From the NCBI RefSeq assembly GCF_034048115.1, contig NZ_CP139145.1:3534001-3598000 (forward strand): a DNA stretch of 64,000 nucleotides, written 5' to 3'. The position numbers and the translations under genes were made by a program. Shown piece after piece: positions 53,116 through 62,699 of this stretch; position 1 is the first letter of the stretch; every line of letters begins with the position of its first letter. Source of the stretch: Pseudarthrobacter sp. IC2-21 (lineage in GTDB: Bacteria > Actinomycetota > Actinomycetes > Actinomycetales > Micrococcaceae). The notes beneath the pieces were generated by a model. It did not search any database. It saw only the letters and a list, made by a program, of their open reading frames with translations, and had not been told where the DNA came from.

Positions 53116-53988
53116 ATGGACTGGCTGGACGCCCTGCAGCACTTGAGGTCCGCGGGTTTGCCCGGGGTCCTGGCCACCGTGTCCGAGGTGCGCGGCCATG
53201 CGCCGCGGGAGGCCGGCGCCAAGATGGTGGTGGGGGCAGAGTCCATCTGGGGCAGCATCGGCGGCGGCAACCTCGAGGCCACCGTGGTGGACCGGGCCAG
53301 GGACATGATGGCCCGGGGCCTCACGTCGCCGGAGACCACCGAATTCGCGCTCAACGAGCACGCAGCCACAGAGCACGGCAGGCAGTGCTGCGGGGGAAAG
53401 GTGCGGGTGCTGCTCGAACCCTTCCTGTCGCTGCCCACGGTGGCGATCTTCGGCGTCGGGCACGTTGGCTACGAACTGGGCCGCATCCTCTCCCGGATCC
53501 CCATGACCCTGTACCTGGTGGATAGCCGCGGGGAACAGCTTGCTGCGGCCCGGCTTGCTGATGTGACCTCGGGTGTGGCCGACGTCCGTGCCGTTCACAC
53601 CCCGGTTCCCGACTCCTTCATTGGCGACCTTCCGGCGGGCGCGCACGTGTTCATCATGAGCCATGACCATGCCGAGGACTTCCTGCTCTGCCATGCGGCC
53701 CTGCGACGGCCGGACCTGGGAAGGGTGGGGCTGATCGGCTCGCGGGCCAAGTGGATCCGGTTCCGGCAAAAGCTGGCCGCGGAAGGATTCACTGACGCGG
53801 AGATGGACCGGATCCGGTGCCCGATCGGGCTTCCGGAGGTCAGCGGGAAAGCGCCGGCGGTCATCGCCGTGAGCGCCGCAGCGGACCTGCTCCGCGCCCT
53901 GCCGTCCGCCGTTCCGCGCGCCCTGCCGTCCGCCGTTCCGCAGGTCAGCCCATCAGCCAGCCAGTCAACGCCGGGAACCAACTCATGA
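53116..53988 (+). CDS. xdhC: Xanthine dehydrogenase accessory protein
   Basis: A 290-residue maturation factor that binds and sulfurates the molybdenum cofactor for xanthine dehydrogenase. N-terminal XdhC block VLATVSEVRGHAPREAGAKMVV with GGGNLEA, the Cys pair in HGRQCCGGKVRVLLEP and the C-terminal Rossmann part AIFGVGHVGYELGRI with RVGLIGSRAKW. ATG at 53116 lies 1 bp after xdhB. The C-terminus contains a duplicated RALPSAVP unit. Confidence 0.92.
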   Translation: MDWLDALQHLRSAGLPGVLATVSEVRGHAPREAGAKMVVGAESIWGSIGGGNLEATVVDRARDMMARGLTSPETTEFALNEHAATEHGRQCCGGKVRVLLEPFLSLPTVAIFGVGHVGYELGRILSRIPMTLYLVDSRGEQLAAARLADVTSGVADVRAVHTPVPDSFIGDLPAGAHVFIMSHDHAEDFLLCHAALRRPDLGRVGLIGSRAKWIRFRQKLAAEGFTDAEMDRIRCPIGLPEVSGKAPAVIAVSAAADLLRALPSAVPRALPSAVPQVSPSASQSTPGTNS

Positions 53989-54004
53989 AGTGGGGAATCT
54001 GAAT

Positions 54005-54913
54005 ATGAGCAGCAATATCGTCCTCGGCCAGAACCAGTATGGGAAAGCCGAAGTCCGGGTTGTTAAGATCACCCGCGACACCCGCCGCCACGAGATCGAG
54101 GACCTGAACGTCACCTCGCAGCTCCGCGGTGACTTCGAAGCCGCGCACCTTGAAGGCGATAACACCCACGTGGTGGCCACGGACACCCAAAAGAACACCA
54201 TTTATGCCTTCGCCCGTGACGGCATCGGCTCCCCGGAGGCCTTCCTGCTCCGCCTGGGCGAGCATTTCACGTCCAGCTTCGACTGGGTGACGGGCGGCCG
54301 CTGGGAAGCGGAATCCTACGGCTGGGACCGCATCCAGGCCCACGGCTCCGGGCACCACCACTCCTTTGTGCGCACCGGCCAGGAGGTCCGCACGGCTGTC
54401 CTGGTCCGCGACGGCGCTGCCGCCCACCTGATCTCCGGGCTCACGGACCTCACCGTCCTGAAATCCACCCAGTCCGGGTTTGTGGGCTTCGACCGGGACA
54501 AATACACCACGCTCCCGGAAACCACGGACCGTATCCTGGCCACCGACGTTTCCGCACGCTGGCGCTTCAAGACCGGCACCGACTTCACCGCCGTGGACTT
54601 CAACAAGAGCTACGCGGACATCAAAGCCCTCCTGCTCGAGGCCTTCACGGAGAAGTACTCGCACGCCCTGCAGCAGACCCTGTTCGACATGGGCGCCAAG
54701 GTCCTCGAAGCCCACCCGGAGATCGACGAGATCCGTTTCTCGATGCCCAACAAGCACCATTTCCTGGTGGACCTTTCGCCGTTCGGCCTCGATAACCCCA
54801 ATGAGGTCTTCTTCGCGGCGGACCGGCCCTACGGCCTGATCGAGGCCACCGTCCAGCGCGACGATACCGTGCCTGCCGACCTTGCGTGGGCCGGCATCAC
54901 CGGTTTCTGCTAG
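54005..54913 (+). CDS. uox: Urate oxidase (uricase)
   Basis: A 302-residue cofactor-free uricase converting urate to 5-hydroxyisourate. Family signatures are IVLGQNQYGKAEVRVVK at the start with the catalytic Lys/Thr region, VVATDTQKNTIYAFA (active-site Thr) and the C-terminal LPNKHHF-like SMPNKHHFLVDLSPFGL with the NPNEVFFAADRPYGLIEATV end. ATG at 54005 is used, 12 bp after a GGGGAA. With uraH and uraD it completes urate to allantoin. Confidence 0.95.
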   Translation: MSSNIVLGQNQYGKAEVRVVKITRDTRRHEIEDLNVTSQLRGDFEAAHLEGDNTHVVATDTQKNTIYAFARDGIGSPEAFLLRLGEHFTSSFDWVTGGRWEAESYGWDRIQAHGSGHHHSFVRTGQEVRTAVLVRDGAAAHLISGLTDLTVLKSTQSGFVGFDRDKYTTLPETTDRILATDVSARWRFKTGTDFTAVDFNKSYADIKALLLEAFTEKYSHALQQTLFDMGAKVLEAHPEIDEIRFSMPNKHHFLVDLSPFGLDNPNEVFFAADRPYGLIEATVQRDDTVPADLAWAGITGFC

Positions 54914-54963
54914 ATTCCAGCCAACCTGACTTCACAGCCTGACCAGCCACGAAAGGACCAGCA

Positions 54964-56577
54964 ATGGCCATCACCCTCACAGACCCGCAGCCGATCGACC
55001 GTTCAGAGGAAATCCTTACCTCGGAGGCGCTGGCGTTCATCGACGAACTCCACCAGCGCTTCGCCGGCACCCGGAATGAGCTGCTTGCCGCCCGCCGGAC
55101 CAAGCGGCAGCGGGTGGCCGAGACCGGGAAGCTGGATTTCCTGCCGGAAACCCGGGACGTGCGCGACGGCGACTGGAAAGTAGCGCAGGCACCCGCAGCG
55201 TTGCAGGACCGCCGGGTGGAAATGACCGGCCCCGCGTCACCTGCCAAGATGGCCATCAACGCCCTGAACTCCGGCGCCAAGGTGTGGCTGGCCGACATGG
55301 AGGACGCCAGCACACCCACCTGGGGCAACGTCATTGACGCCGTCCTGAACCTCCGCGACGCCGCCCGCGGCACCCTCAGCTACACCGCACCCGAAGGCAA
55401 GGAATACACCCTCCGCACCGACGCCCCGCTCGCCGTGGTGGTCATGCGCCCGCGCGGCTGGCACCTGCCGGAGAAACACGTCCTGCTCGACGGCGAACCC
55501 GCCGTGGGTGCGCTGGTGGACTTCGGCCTGCACTTCTTCCACGTGGCCAAACAGCTGATCGAAAACGGGCAGGGACCATACTATTACCTGCCCAAAATGG
55601 AGAGCCACCTTGAAGCCCGGCTCTGGAACGAGGTCTTCGTCTTCGCCCAGGACCACCTTGGCATCCCGCAGGGCACCATCCGCGCCACCGTCCTGATCGA
55701 AACCATCCCGGCCGCCTTCGAAATGGACGAGATCCTCTACGAACTCCGCGACCACGCCTCAGGCCTGAACGCCGGCCGCTGGGACTACCTGTTCAGCATC
55801 ATCAAGTACTTCCGCGACGCCGGCGAACAGTTCGTCCTCCCGGACCGCGCCTCCGTGGCCATGACCGCCCCGTTCATGCGCGCCTACACCGAACTGCTGG
55901 TCAAGACCTGCCACAAGCGCGGCGCCTTCGCGATGGGCGGCATGGCGGCCTTTATCCCCAACCGCAAGGAGCCCGAGGTCACGGCCGCCGCGTTCGAGAA
56001 GGTCCGCGCGGACAAGACCCGGGAGGCCAACGACGGTTTCGACGGTTCCTGGGTGGCCCACCCGGACCTCGTGTCCACCTGCCAGGAGGTGTTCGACTCC
56101 GTGCTGGGCGACCCGGAAAAGGGCGGCCGCCCCAACCAGCTGGACAGGCAGCGGCCAGACGTTTCCGTGACGGCCGATGAGCTGCTGGACATTGCTTCAG
56201 CAGGCGGCCAGGTCACCGAGGCGGGCCTCCGCCTGAACCTGTATGTCGCCGTCGCCTACACCGCGGTATGGCTGTCCGGCAACGGCGCCGTGGCCATCCA
56301 CAACCTGATGGAAGACGCCGCCACCGCGGAGATTTCCCGCTCACAGGTCTGGCAGCAGATCCGGAACAAGTCCGTCCTGGCAGACACCGGAAACACCGTC
56401 ACGCGCGAACTGGTGGAGCAGATTCTGGGTGAGGAAACGGAACGGCTGCGGGGGGAGGTCGGCGAGGAAGCGTTCACGGGTTACTACGAGCCCGCCAGCC
56501 ACCTGATCAGAAGCATTTGCCTGTCCGAGGAGTACACCGATTTCCTTACCGAGCCCGCCTACGAGCTGGTGGATTAG
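54964..56577 (+). CDS. aceB: Malate synthase A
   Basis: A 537-residue malate synthase joining glyoxylate and acetyl-CoA. The signature [37 protein letters not shown], the metal region [11 protein letters not shown] and the C-terminal catalytic segment [26 protein letters not shown] lies just upstream. Its place between uricase and allE indicates that it removes glyoxylate released from ureidoglycolate, in addition to or instead of serving the glyoxylate shunt. Confidence 0.95.
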   Translation: MAITLTDPQPIDRSEEILTSEALAFIDELHQRFAGTRNELLAARRTKRQRVAETGKLDFLPETRDVRDGDWKVAQAPAALQDRRVEMTGPASPAKMAINALNSGAKVWLADMEDASTPTWGNVIDAVLNLRDAARGTLSYTAPEGKEYTLRTDAPLAVVVMRPRGWHLPEKHVLLDGEPAVGALVDFGLHFFHVAKQLIENGQGPYYYLPKMESHLEARLWNEVFVFAQDHLGIPQGTIRATVLIETIPAAFEMDEILYELRDHASGLNAGRWDYLFSIIKYFRDAGEQFVLPDRASVAMTAPFMRAYTELLVKTCHKRGAFAMGGMAAFIPNRKEPEVTAAAFEKVRADKTREANDGFDGSWVAHPDLVSTCQEVFDSVLGDPEKGGRPNQLDRQRPDVSVTADELLDIASAGGQVTEAGLRLNLYVAVAYTAVWLSGNGAVAIHNLMEDAATAEISRSQVWQQIRNKSVLADTGNTVTRELVEQILGEETERLRGEVGEEAFTGYYEPASHLIRSICLSEEYTDFLTEPAYELVD

Positions 56578-56580
56578 GGT

Positions 56581-57912
56581 ATGGCGGTGTCCCCCACACC
56601 TGCACTGTCCGCGGCGGACATCGCGCACATCGATTCCCGGCTGGCGGCCACGGACGAACTGCTGGAGCGGAACTACCCTGGCGACGACGGCTCCCGCCAG
56701 CCCGTGCACACGGTGTACGTGCCCGCGGACCGGTTCACGCCGTCGCTCGCGGCCGACTGGGGTGCGCAGGCGCTTGCGACCGCGGCAGCACACGGGGGCC
56801 TGACCCGGTTGGGGCAGTTGCTGGGCCAGGACACCGGCCTGGCTGCGGCAGTGGCCGCGCGGGTGGAAACGAAGCTGGAACGCGAACCGATCGAGGATCT
56901 GCGCCTGGACTTCGAGGACGGCTACGGCCACCGCGGGGACGGGGCCGAAGATGCCGACGCCGTTGCTGCCGCCAACGCGGTGGCTGCGGCGGTGGCCGCC
57001 GGCACGGCTCCCCCGTTCATCGGTATCCGCTTCAAGTGCTTCGAGGCCCCATCCCGCGCCCGGGGTCTGCGGACTCTGGACCTGTTTGTGTCCGGCTTGG
57101 CGACCGCCGGAGAACTGCCGGATGGCCTGATTCTGACCCTTCCCAAGGTCAGCACCGTGGCCCAGGTCCAGGCCATGGCCTACGCGGTGTCCCGGCTGGA
57201 GGAAGTCCATTCGCTTCCCGCGGGCCGGCTGCGCTTCGAGGTGCAGGTGGAAACACCGCAGCTCATCCTCGGCCCGGAGGGCACCTCCCCTGTGGCGCAG
57301 CTGCCGCACGCTGTTCCCGGCCGGATCTCCGGGCTGCATTACGGGACGTACGACTACTCGGCGTCGCTGCAGATCTCGGCCGAATACCAGTCCATGGAAC
57401 ACCCTGTGGCGGACTTCGCCAAGGAGATCATGCAGCTGGCCGTCGCCGGCACCGGCATCCGCCTCTCGGACGGGTCCACCAACATCATCCCCGTCGGCGA
57501 GAACATGGAAACCGCGTGGAAGCTGCACGGCCGGCTGGTCCGCCGGTCCCTGGAACGCGGCTTCTACCAGGGCTGGGACCTGCACCCGGCCCAGCTGCCC
57601 AGCCGCTTCGCCGCCACCTACGCCTTCTACCGCGAGGGGCTTCCGGCCGCCGCGGCACGGCTGCGCAACTACGTGGAGCGAACCGAATATGTGGAGCAGA
57701 CCGAGGGCGGCGTCATGGACGAACCCGCCACCGCCCACGCCCTGGCGGCCTTCGTGCTGCGCGGTGTCCAGTGCGGCGCCGTCGGTGCCGATGAGCTCCA
57801 GGCGCTGGCCGGCGTCGGAATGCCCCAACTCACCGCACTGGCGCACCCGAGGCTGGCACCGTCCACCTCGAAGCCGAATCCCGATTTCCAGTCCCAGTCC
57901 GCCCCGAAGTAA
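56581..57912 (+). CDS. Citrate-lyase-like aldolase (DUF6986 type)
   Basis: A 443-residue protein of the HpcH/HpaI aldolase/citrate lyase beta superfamily. The metal-binding LRLDFEDGYGHRGDGAEDADA lies near residue 105, the substrate region RFEVQVETPQLILG near 220 and YGTYDYSASLQISAEYQ near 260. It starts 3 bp after malate synthase. Related lyases cleave or form beta-hydroxy acids; here, a step on glyoxylate or an oxalurate-like intermediate is possible. The precise reaction is unknown. Confidence 0.8.
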   Translation: MAVSPTPALSAADIAHIDSRLAATDELLERNYPGDDGSRQPVHTVYVPADRFTPSLAADWGAQALATAAAHGGLTRLGQLLGQDTGLAAAVAARVETKLEREPIEDLRLDFEDGYGHRGDGAEDADAVAAANAVAAAVAAGTAPPFIGIRFKCFEAPSRARGLRTLDLFVSGLATAGELPDGLILTLPKVSTVAQVQAMAYAVSRLEEVHSLPAGRLRFEVQVETPQLILGPEGTSPVAQLPHAVPGRISGLHYGTYDYSASLQISAEYQSMEHPVADFAKEIMQLAVAGTGIRLSDGSTNIIPVGENMETAWKLHGRLVRRSLERGFYQGWDLHPAQLPSRFAATYAFYREGLPAAAARLRNYVERTEYVEQTEGGVMDEPATAHALAAFVLRGVQCGAVGADELQALAGVGMPQLTALAHPRLAPSTSKPNPDFQSQSAPK

Positions 57913-57926
57913 GGAAGGCTCCATCC

Positions 57927-58739
57927 ATGGGCAAGTACTACCACCCGCCGGGCGGCCTGCCGCCGCAGACCCACCTCACCACAGAACGGGCCATCGTCAC
58001 CGAGGCCTACACCGTCATTCCCAAGGGCGTCATGACGGACATTGTCACGTCCAACCTGCCCGGATTTTCCAAGACGCGCTCCTGGATCATCGCCCGGCCC
58101 ATCTCCGGCTTCGCCACGACGTTCTCGCAGCTGATCGTGGAGATCGGCCCCGGCGGCGGGGCTCCCAGGGCCGAGTTTGAAGCCGGCGTGGAAGGCGTCG
58201 TCTTCGTCACCAAGGGCACGGTCAACCTGACCCTCAACGGCGAACTCCACCAGCTTGCAGAGGGCGGCTATGCCTACCTGGCCGCAGGATCCGCGTGGGG
58301 AGTGGAGAACGTCTCGGCTGACATTGTCTCGTTCCATTGGGTCCGCAAGGCCTACGAACGGCTGGAAGGCTACGAGGCCAAGTCGTTCGTCACGAGCGAT
58401 CTGCACGTGGAACCCACCTCGATGCCGGACACCAACGGTGCCTGGAAGACCACCCGCTTTGTGGAGCCCGATGACTTGGCCCATGACATGCATGTGAATA
58501 TCGTGACGTTCCAGCCGGGCGGGGTGATCCCGTTCCCGGAGACGCATGTGATGGAGCACGGCCTGTACGTCCTGGAGGGCAAGGCCATGTACCTGCTCAA
58601 CACCGACTGGGTTGAAGTCGAGGCCGGCGACTTCATGTGGCTGCGCGCCTTCTGCCCCCAGGCCTGCTACGCCGGCGGCCCGGGCCAGTTCCGCTACCTG
58701 CTGTACAAGGACGTCAACCGGCAGGTCCGCCTCACCTAG
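57927..58739 (+). CDS. allE: (S)-ureidoglycine aminohydrolase
   Basis: A 270-residue bicupin that deaminates ureidoglycine to ureidoglycolate. N-terminal cupin (55-130) has GGGAPRAEFEAGVEGVVFVTKG; C-terminal cupin (185-265) has the Mn ligands in PETHVMEHGLYVLEGKAMYLLN. The opening YYHPPGGLPPQTHLTTERAIVTEAYTVIPK is characteristic. It is the last gene of the purine operon; allantoinase and allantoate hydrolase are not in this window. Confidence 0.93.
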   Translation: MGKYYHPPGGLPPQTHLTTERAIVTEAYTVIPKGVMTDIVTSNLPGFSKTRSWIIARPISGFATTFSQLIVEIGPGGGAPRAEFEAGVEGVVFVTKGTVNLTLNGELHQLAEGGYAYLAAGSAWGVENVSADIVSFHWVRKAYERLEGYEAKSFVTSDLHVEPTSMPDTNGAWKTTRFVEPDDLAHDMHVNIVTFQPGGVIPFPETHVMEHGLYVLEGKAMYLLNTDWVEVEAGDFMWLRAFCPQACYAGGPGQFRYLLYKDVNRQVRLT

Positions 58740-58827
58740 CAGCGTCCCGCGACGGTTGCGTGGAGCCGCTGAAATTTTCGCACTGTCCCTGGGAAGGCCG
58801 GCGCGTTCATGGGAAGCCGGAGCGTTC

Positions 58828-59607
58828 CTAGGAAGTCCGGAGGCGGCCCAGGCAGTAGTCCTTGGCGAAGTGCCGGACGTGCCGGGGCAGCCGCGGATAC
58901 ACCAGCGCGGACCAGCGGGTGGTGAGGTCGAACAGGCGGCGGTGACGCTCACTCCAGGGCAGCCCGTAACCGCGCCGCAGGTGATCGGGCAGGAGGCCTG
59001 CGGTGATGAACCGGATGAGCGGCATGCTCATCCGGAGCCAGAGCGGACCGGTTGGCGGGTAGAGCAGGTCGCGGCCTACCCGGATGGCCACGCCGTCCAG
59101 CTCAAGGGACCGCAGCCGCGGGTACCAGTATGTCCTGAACGCTGCCCGGTCCGGCGGCCACAGACCCGCCGGCAGCTGCAGGACCGTGCCGAGCTTGGCG
59201 TACTCCTGGTACATCAGCTCGGCGGACTCTTCATCCAGGGGGCCATAGATCTTGTCGTAGATGATGACCGCGGTGTCGTAGAGGGTCGCCACCACCCACA
59301 GCTGGGCCTGGGCGTCGAAGGCGCTGTAGCCGCGGGAGCCTGCGGCGGAGGTCCCGCGCACGGGGCCATGCGCTTTGTTCACGCTGCGGCGCACCGCGGC
59401 CACCTGCGCGTCGGTGCCGTACCGCACCGCGTAAACGTAGGTGATGGTGGCCCGGAAGCGGTCGAACGGCCGGGTGGCAAAGTCGCTGTGTTCGGCCACT
59501 CCGTGGCCAACCGCCGGATTGGCGATCTGGAGCAAAATGGCGCGGCCGGCCCCCGCGAGCAGAACGCCCTCCGCTCCGATGTCAGCCACGTTGCGCACCA
59601 TCACCAC
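58828..59607 (-). CDS. DUF2236 (MpaB-like oxygenase family) protein
   Basis: A 259-residue helical protein. The family signature is LLQIANPAVGHGVAEHSDF near residue 27, with conserved histidines that bind heme in the latex-clearing relatives. A second motif region is AFDAQAQLWVVATLYDTAV near residue 100. The usual fold has a heme pocket formed by these histidines, but the function of short bacterial members is unknown. ATG at 59607. Standing between the purine and polyol loci, it has no obvious partner. Confidence 0.87.
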   Translation of the reverse strand: MVMVRNVADIGAEGVLLAGAGRAILLQIANPAVGHGVAEHSDFATRPFDRFRATITYVYAVRYGTDAQVAAVRRSVNKAHGPVRGTSAAGSRGYSAFDAQAQLWVVATLYDTAVIIYDKIYGPLDEESAELMYQEYAKLGTVLQLPAGLWPPDRAAFRTYWYPRLRSLELDGVAIRVGRDLLYPPTGPLWLRMSMPLIRFITAGLLPDHLRRGYGLPWSERHRRLFDLTTRWSALVYPRLPRHVRHFAKDYCLGRLRTS

Positions 59608-59673
59608 ACGATACCCACAATGCCCGCGGGCGGTACAGGAGCGGGGGTAGCCGCTGCTCGGCGTCGTGATCCG

Positions 59674-60664
59674 TTAGGTGGCCTGCAGCGGCACGGATAG
59701 CGGACCGAGTTCGGCTGAATACGGCGGATTGGCCCCCGGCCGGGAGCACGTGATCGCCGCGGCACGGTTGGCGTAGGCGGCGAGCGCCTGCAGGTCCTCC
59801 CCGGTCAGGGCACGCAGCCGTGCCCGGCCGGCAGCGCCAAGTGCTGCGAGCTGATCCAGGCCGGAGATGAGCGCCGCCATAAAGGAGTCCCCCCGCTCCG
59901 ACGGTGTCAGCCACGGCGACGGGTTCGGCTGCCAGCTCCACCTTTACGTTGCGTGATAGGAGGACCGGACCGGCGGCACCCCGGGTCATGGCCACAATTG
60001 CGGGGCCGAGTTCCAGCCACGCAGCCAGGGTTGCCGCCGGCGGCCGGTCAGGATAGAGCCAGGCCAGGTCTTCGTCGCTGGCTTTGACGATGTGGCTGGC
60101 GGCCACGAAGCGTTCCGCCTGCGCGCGCGCCGCCACCGCATCAGGGCTAATCGCCGGCCGGCAATTCGGGTCGTAACTGATGCTGGCGTGCTCCGCTGCC
60201 GCGGACAGGAGTGCGAGCGCGGCCTGGTCTCCGGGTGCAACCGTGGCGGCAATCGACCCCGTATGGACATGGCGGGAACGCTGCACCGCCTCCAAGGCAG
60301 GAAGGGCTGCCCCGTTGATGTCCCAGCTGATGTTGAACGCATAGGAGGCACCGCCGTCGGGACCCAGCGTGGCGGTGGCCGTCGACGTAGGTGCGCTGCC
60401 GCCCCTGATCGCGGTGACGCCGTTGGCGTTCAGGTGCCCTTCGATCAGCTCACCGAAGGGGTCCCCGGCGTAGTGCGTCACGAGCGTGGTCTCCAGGCCA
60501 AGGCGGGCAGCGCCCACCGCCACATTCAGCGGGCTCCCGCCAGGGTACGCCTGCGTGGAAGCCTCGTGCGTGGAAGTCTCGTGCGTGGAAGTCTCCCCGC
60601 CCGGCGCCCGCCGGTGCGGGTCGACGATGATGTCCATCAGGGATTCGCCGATGACCGTGATCAT
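59674..60664 (-). pseudogene. PfkB-family sugar kinase, frameshifted in the active site
   Basis: A ribokinase/fructokinase-like gene. It opens VIGESLMDIIVDP, with GGSPLNVAVGAARLG near residue 42 and the conserved DPNCRP near 168. The catalytic motif should read DTVGAGDSFMAALISGL, but the C-run at 59889-59894 (G on the coding strand) is six long where five are needed. The frame leaves at GAG and continues in another frame to a stop at 59674. The catalytic Asp is therefore lost. It could be phase-variable, decayed, or a base-call error. A three-copy 15-bp repeat inserts ETSTH-type residues near the start. Confidence 0.8.
60552..60596 (-). repeat. Three tandem 15-bp units in the pfkB-like gene
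   Basis: TGCGTGGAAGCCTCG, TGCGTGGAAGTCTCG and TGCGTGGAAGTCTCC follow each other. They add five-residue units (THETS/THEAS type) before the substrate-binding GG. PfkB kinases normally lack this insert. Confidence 0.85.
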
Positions 60665-60665
60665 G

Positions 60666-61733
60666 TCACCGGCCCGGGTAAACGACGGCCTTGAGCTGGC
60701 CCGCCTGCTTGCCCGCTTTCAGGGCTTCCTCAGACTCGGCGAGGGTGAATTTGCCGGTCACCAGGATGTCCAGGTCCACTTTTCCGTCGGCGATCAGTTG
60801 GATCGCCAGCGGCCAGGTGTTGGTGTAGCGGAAGACACCGGAAAGCCAGATCTCCCGGTTCTGGATATACGAGACGGGCAGCTCGACGTCGTCCGCCCCC
60901 AACCCAACCAGGATCACCCTGCCCGCAGGGCCTACGGCCTTGATCCCGGACCGGACGGCCTGCGGGGCGCCGGACGCGTCGATGAACGCGTCGACGTCGA
61001 GTCCCTCCACGCTGTCCGTCTTGGCGTTCAGGGCGTGTGTTGCGCCGTGCCGCAGGGCGAACTCGAGCCGGTCCTCGGCAACGTCGCTGATGTAGATTTC
61101 CGTTGCCCCGAAGGCCCGGGCGGCCTGGGCGGCGATGATGCCGATGGGGCCGGCGCCGGCGATCAGGACGCGGCTGCCGGGCTTGATTTCGGCGCGTTCG
61201 CAGGCCCAGAGCCCCACCGAGAGCGGTTCGATGAGAGCTGCTGCCTCGTCGCTGACGTTGTCCGGGATGTCGAAGGCGAAGTCGGACTGGATGGTCACGT
61301 ACTCGGCGAACGCGCCGTCGATCGGCGGGGTGGCGTAGAACTCGATGTCCGGGCAGAGGTTGTAGCGGCCGGCCTTGCAATGTTTGCAGGTCCGGCAGGG
61401 CCGCTGGGGCTCGACGGCCACACGCCTGCCGATGCGGCCCGAATCAACGGCGCTTCCGACGGCGGCGATCCGGCCGGAGAGTTCGTGGCCGAGGATCAGC
61501 GGGTGGTCCACCACGTAGGGGCCTATCCGGCCGTGCTCGTAGTAGTGGACGTCGCTGCCGCAGACGCCGACGGCGGCGACCTGCACCAGGACCTGGTCGG
61601 CGTCGAGGTGCGGGACGGGCAGGGTTTCCATTGCCATGTCGCCCTGGCGTTTCAGGATGGCGGCGCGCATGGTTGTTGGCAGCGCGGGGTGTGCGTGGGC
61701 CGCCGACGGGGCGTGGGTGGCTGAGGTGTTCAT
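60666..61733 (-). CDS. Zinc-dependent polyol (sorbitol/xylitol-type) dehydrogenase
   Basis: A 355-residue medium-chain dehydrogenase. Catalytic zinc ligands are in GVCGSDVHYYEHG near residue 57 and GHELSG near 82. The structural zinc lobe PCRTCKHCKAGRYNLC is complete. The NAD motif is AGAGPIGIIAAQAAR near 190. Sequence order resembles L-iditol/sorbitol 2-dehydrogenases. It is encoded with an ABC permease pair and a PfkB kinase, so the likely route is polyol uptake, oxidation to a ketose, then phosphorylation. The first 20 residues are an Ala/His-rich extension. Confidence 0.9.
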   Translation of the reverse strand: MNTSATHAPSAAHAHPALPTTMRAAILKRQGDMAMETLPVPHLDADQVLVQVAAVGVCGSDVHYYEHGRIGPYVVDHPLILGHELSGRIAAVGSAVDSGRIGRRVAVEPQRPCRTCKHCKAGRYNLCPDIEFYATPPIDGAFAEYVTIQSDFAFDIPDNVSDEAAALIEPLSVGLWACERAEIKPGSRVLIAGAGPIGIIAAQAARAFGATEIYISDVAEDRLEFALRHGATHALNAKTDSVEGLDVDAFIDASGAPQAVRSGIKAVGPAGRVILVGLGADDVELPVSYIQNREIWLSGVFRYTNTWPLAIQLIADGKVDLDILVTGKFTLAESEEALKAGKQAGQLKAVVYPGR

Positions 61734-61769
61734 GGGAGTAATCCTTTAGATATTCGAGAGTGGACGGCG

Positions 61770-62699
61770 TTACTTCACGGCGCCGAGGGACAGCCCCTGG
61801 ACCAGCTTGTCCTGGGCGGCGAACCCGGCGAACAGCACCGGCAGCGAGATGACGACGGCGGCGGCGCAGACCTTCGCGAGGAAGAGGCCCTGGCCGGAGA
61901 CAAAGCCGGTAAGGAAGACCGGGGCTGTGCCGGCCACTACTCCGGTGAGGACCCGGGCCAGGAGGAGTTCGTTCCAGCTGAAGATGAAGCAGATCAGGGC
62001 GGTGGCCGCGATCCCGGGCATTGCCACGGGGGCCACCACTTTGCGGAGTGTCAGGAGCAGTCCGGCACCGTCGATCTGAGCGGCCTCGAGCATTTCCGCC
62101 GGGACTTCGGCGAGGAAGGACCGCATCATCCAGACCGCGATGGGCAGGTTCATGGAGGTGTACATCAGGATCAGGAACCAGATATTGTCCAGCGCTCCCA
62201 CCGTCCTGGCGAAGAGGTAGAGCGGCAGGATCGCAGCCACCACCGGCATCATTTTGGTGGAGAGGAAGAAGAACATCACATCCGTCCACTTCTTCACCGG
62301 CCGGATGGACAGAGCGTAGGCCGCCGGGATGGCCAGGACCAGGACGAGGACCGTGGACAGGATCGAGGCGGTGGCGGAGTTGATCAGCGAGGGCCACGGG
62401 CTGACGCCGGAGGTTTCCCCGAAGAACTCCCGGTACGCGTCGAGGGTGAGGTTCGCGGCGATGGACGGCGGGTTCGTGGCTGCGTCCGTTTCGGAGTGGA
62501 AGGAGGTCAGGATCATCCAGACCACCGGAGAGGCGAACAGCAGGGCGAGCAGCCAGGCCGCGAGGCCGGCGGCGGTGTTGTTGCGGGTGGGGTCCATGCG
62601 TGACTTGCTGCGCTTGCGGGTGCCGGGGTTCAGCGGGATGCCTGATGCGGACCGGGCTGAGCCTGTGTTGCGGGGTGCGGCAGGACTGAGCGTGCTCAT
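61770..62699 (-). CDS. Carbohydrate ABC transporter permease (MalG type)
   Basis: A 309-residue inner-membrane permease with six hydrophobic segments. The EAA loop reads EAAQIDGAGLLLTLRKVVAPVAMPG near residue 205. The first 40 residues are a polar cytoplasmic start. ATG at 62699 follows AGGAGG; the frame extends upstream inside the partner gene. Its start overlaps the partner stop by 4 bases. Together with the next gene it forms the channel of a sugar or polyol importer (sorbitol/mannitol in context). Confidence 0.92.
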   Translation of the reverse strand: MSTLSPAAPRNTGSARSASGIPLNPGTRKRSKSRMDPTRNNTAAGLAAWLLALLFASPVVWMILTSFHSETDAATNPPSIAANLTLDAYREFFGETSGVSPWPSLINSATASILSTVLVLVLAIPAAYALSIRPVKKWTDVMFFFLSTKMMPVVAAILPLYLFARTVGALDNIWFLILMYTSMNLPIAVWMMRSFLAEVPAEMLEAAQIDGAGLLLTLRKVVAPVAMPGIAATALICFIFSWNELLLARVLTGVVAGTAPVFLTGFVSGQGLFLAKVCAAAVVISLPVLFAGFAAQDKLVQGLSLGAVK

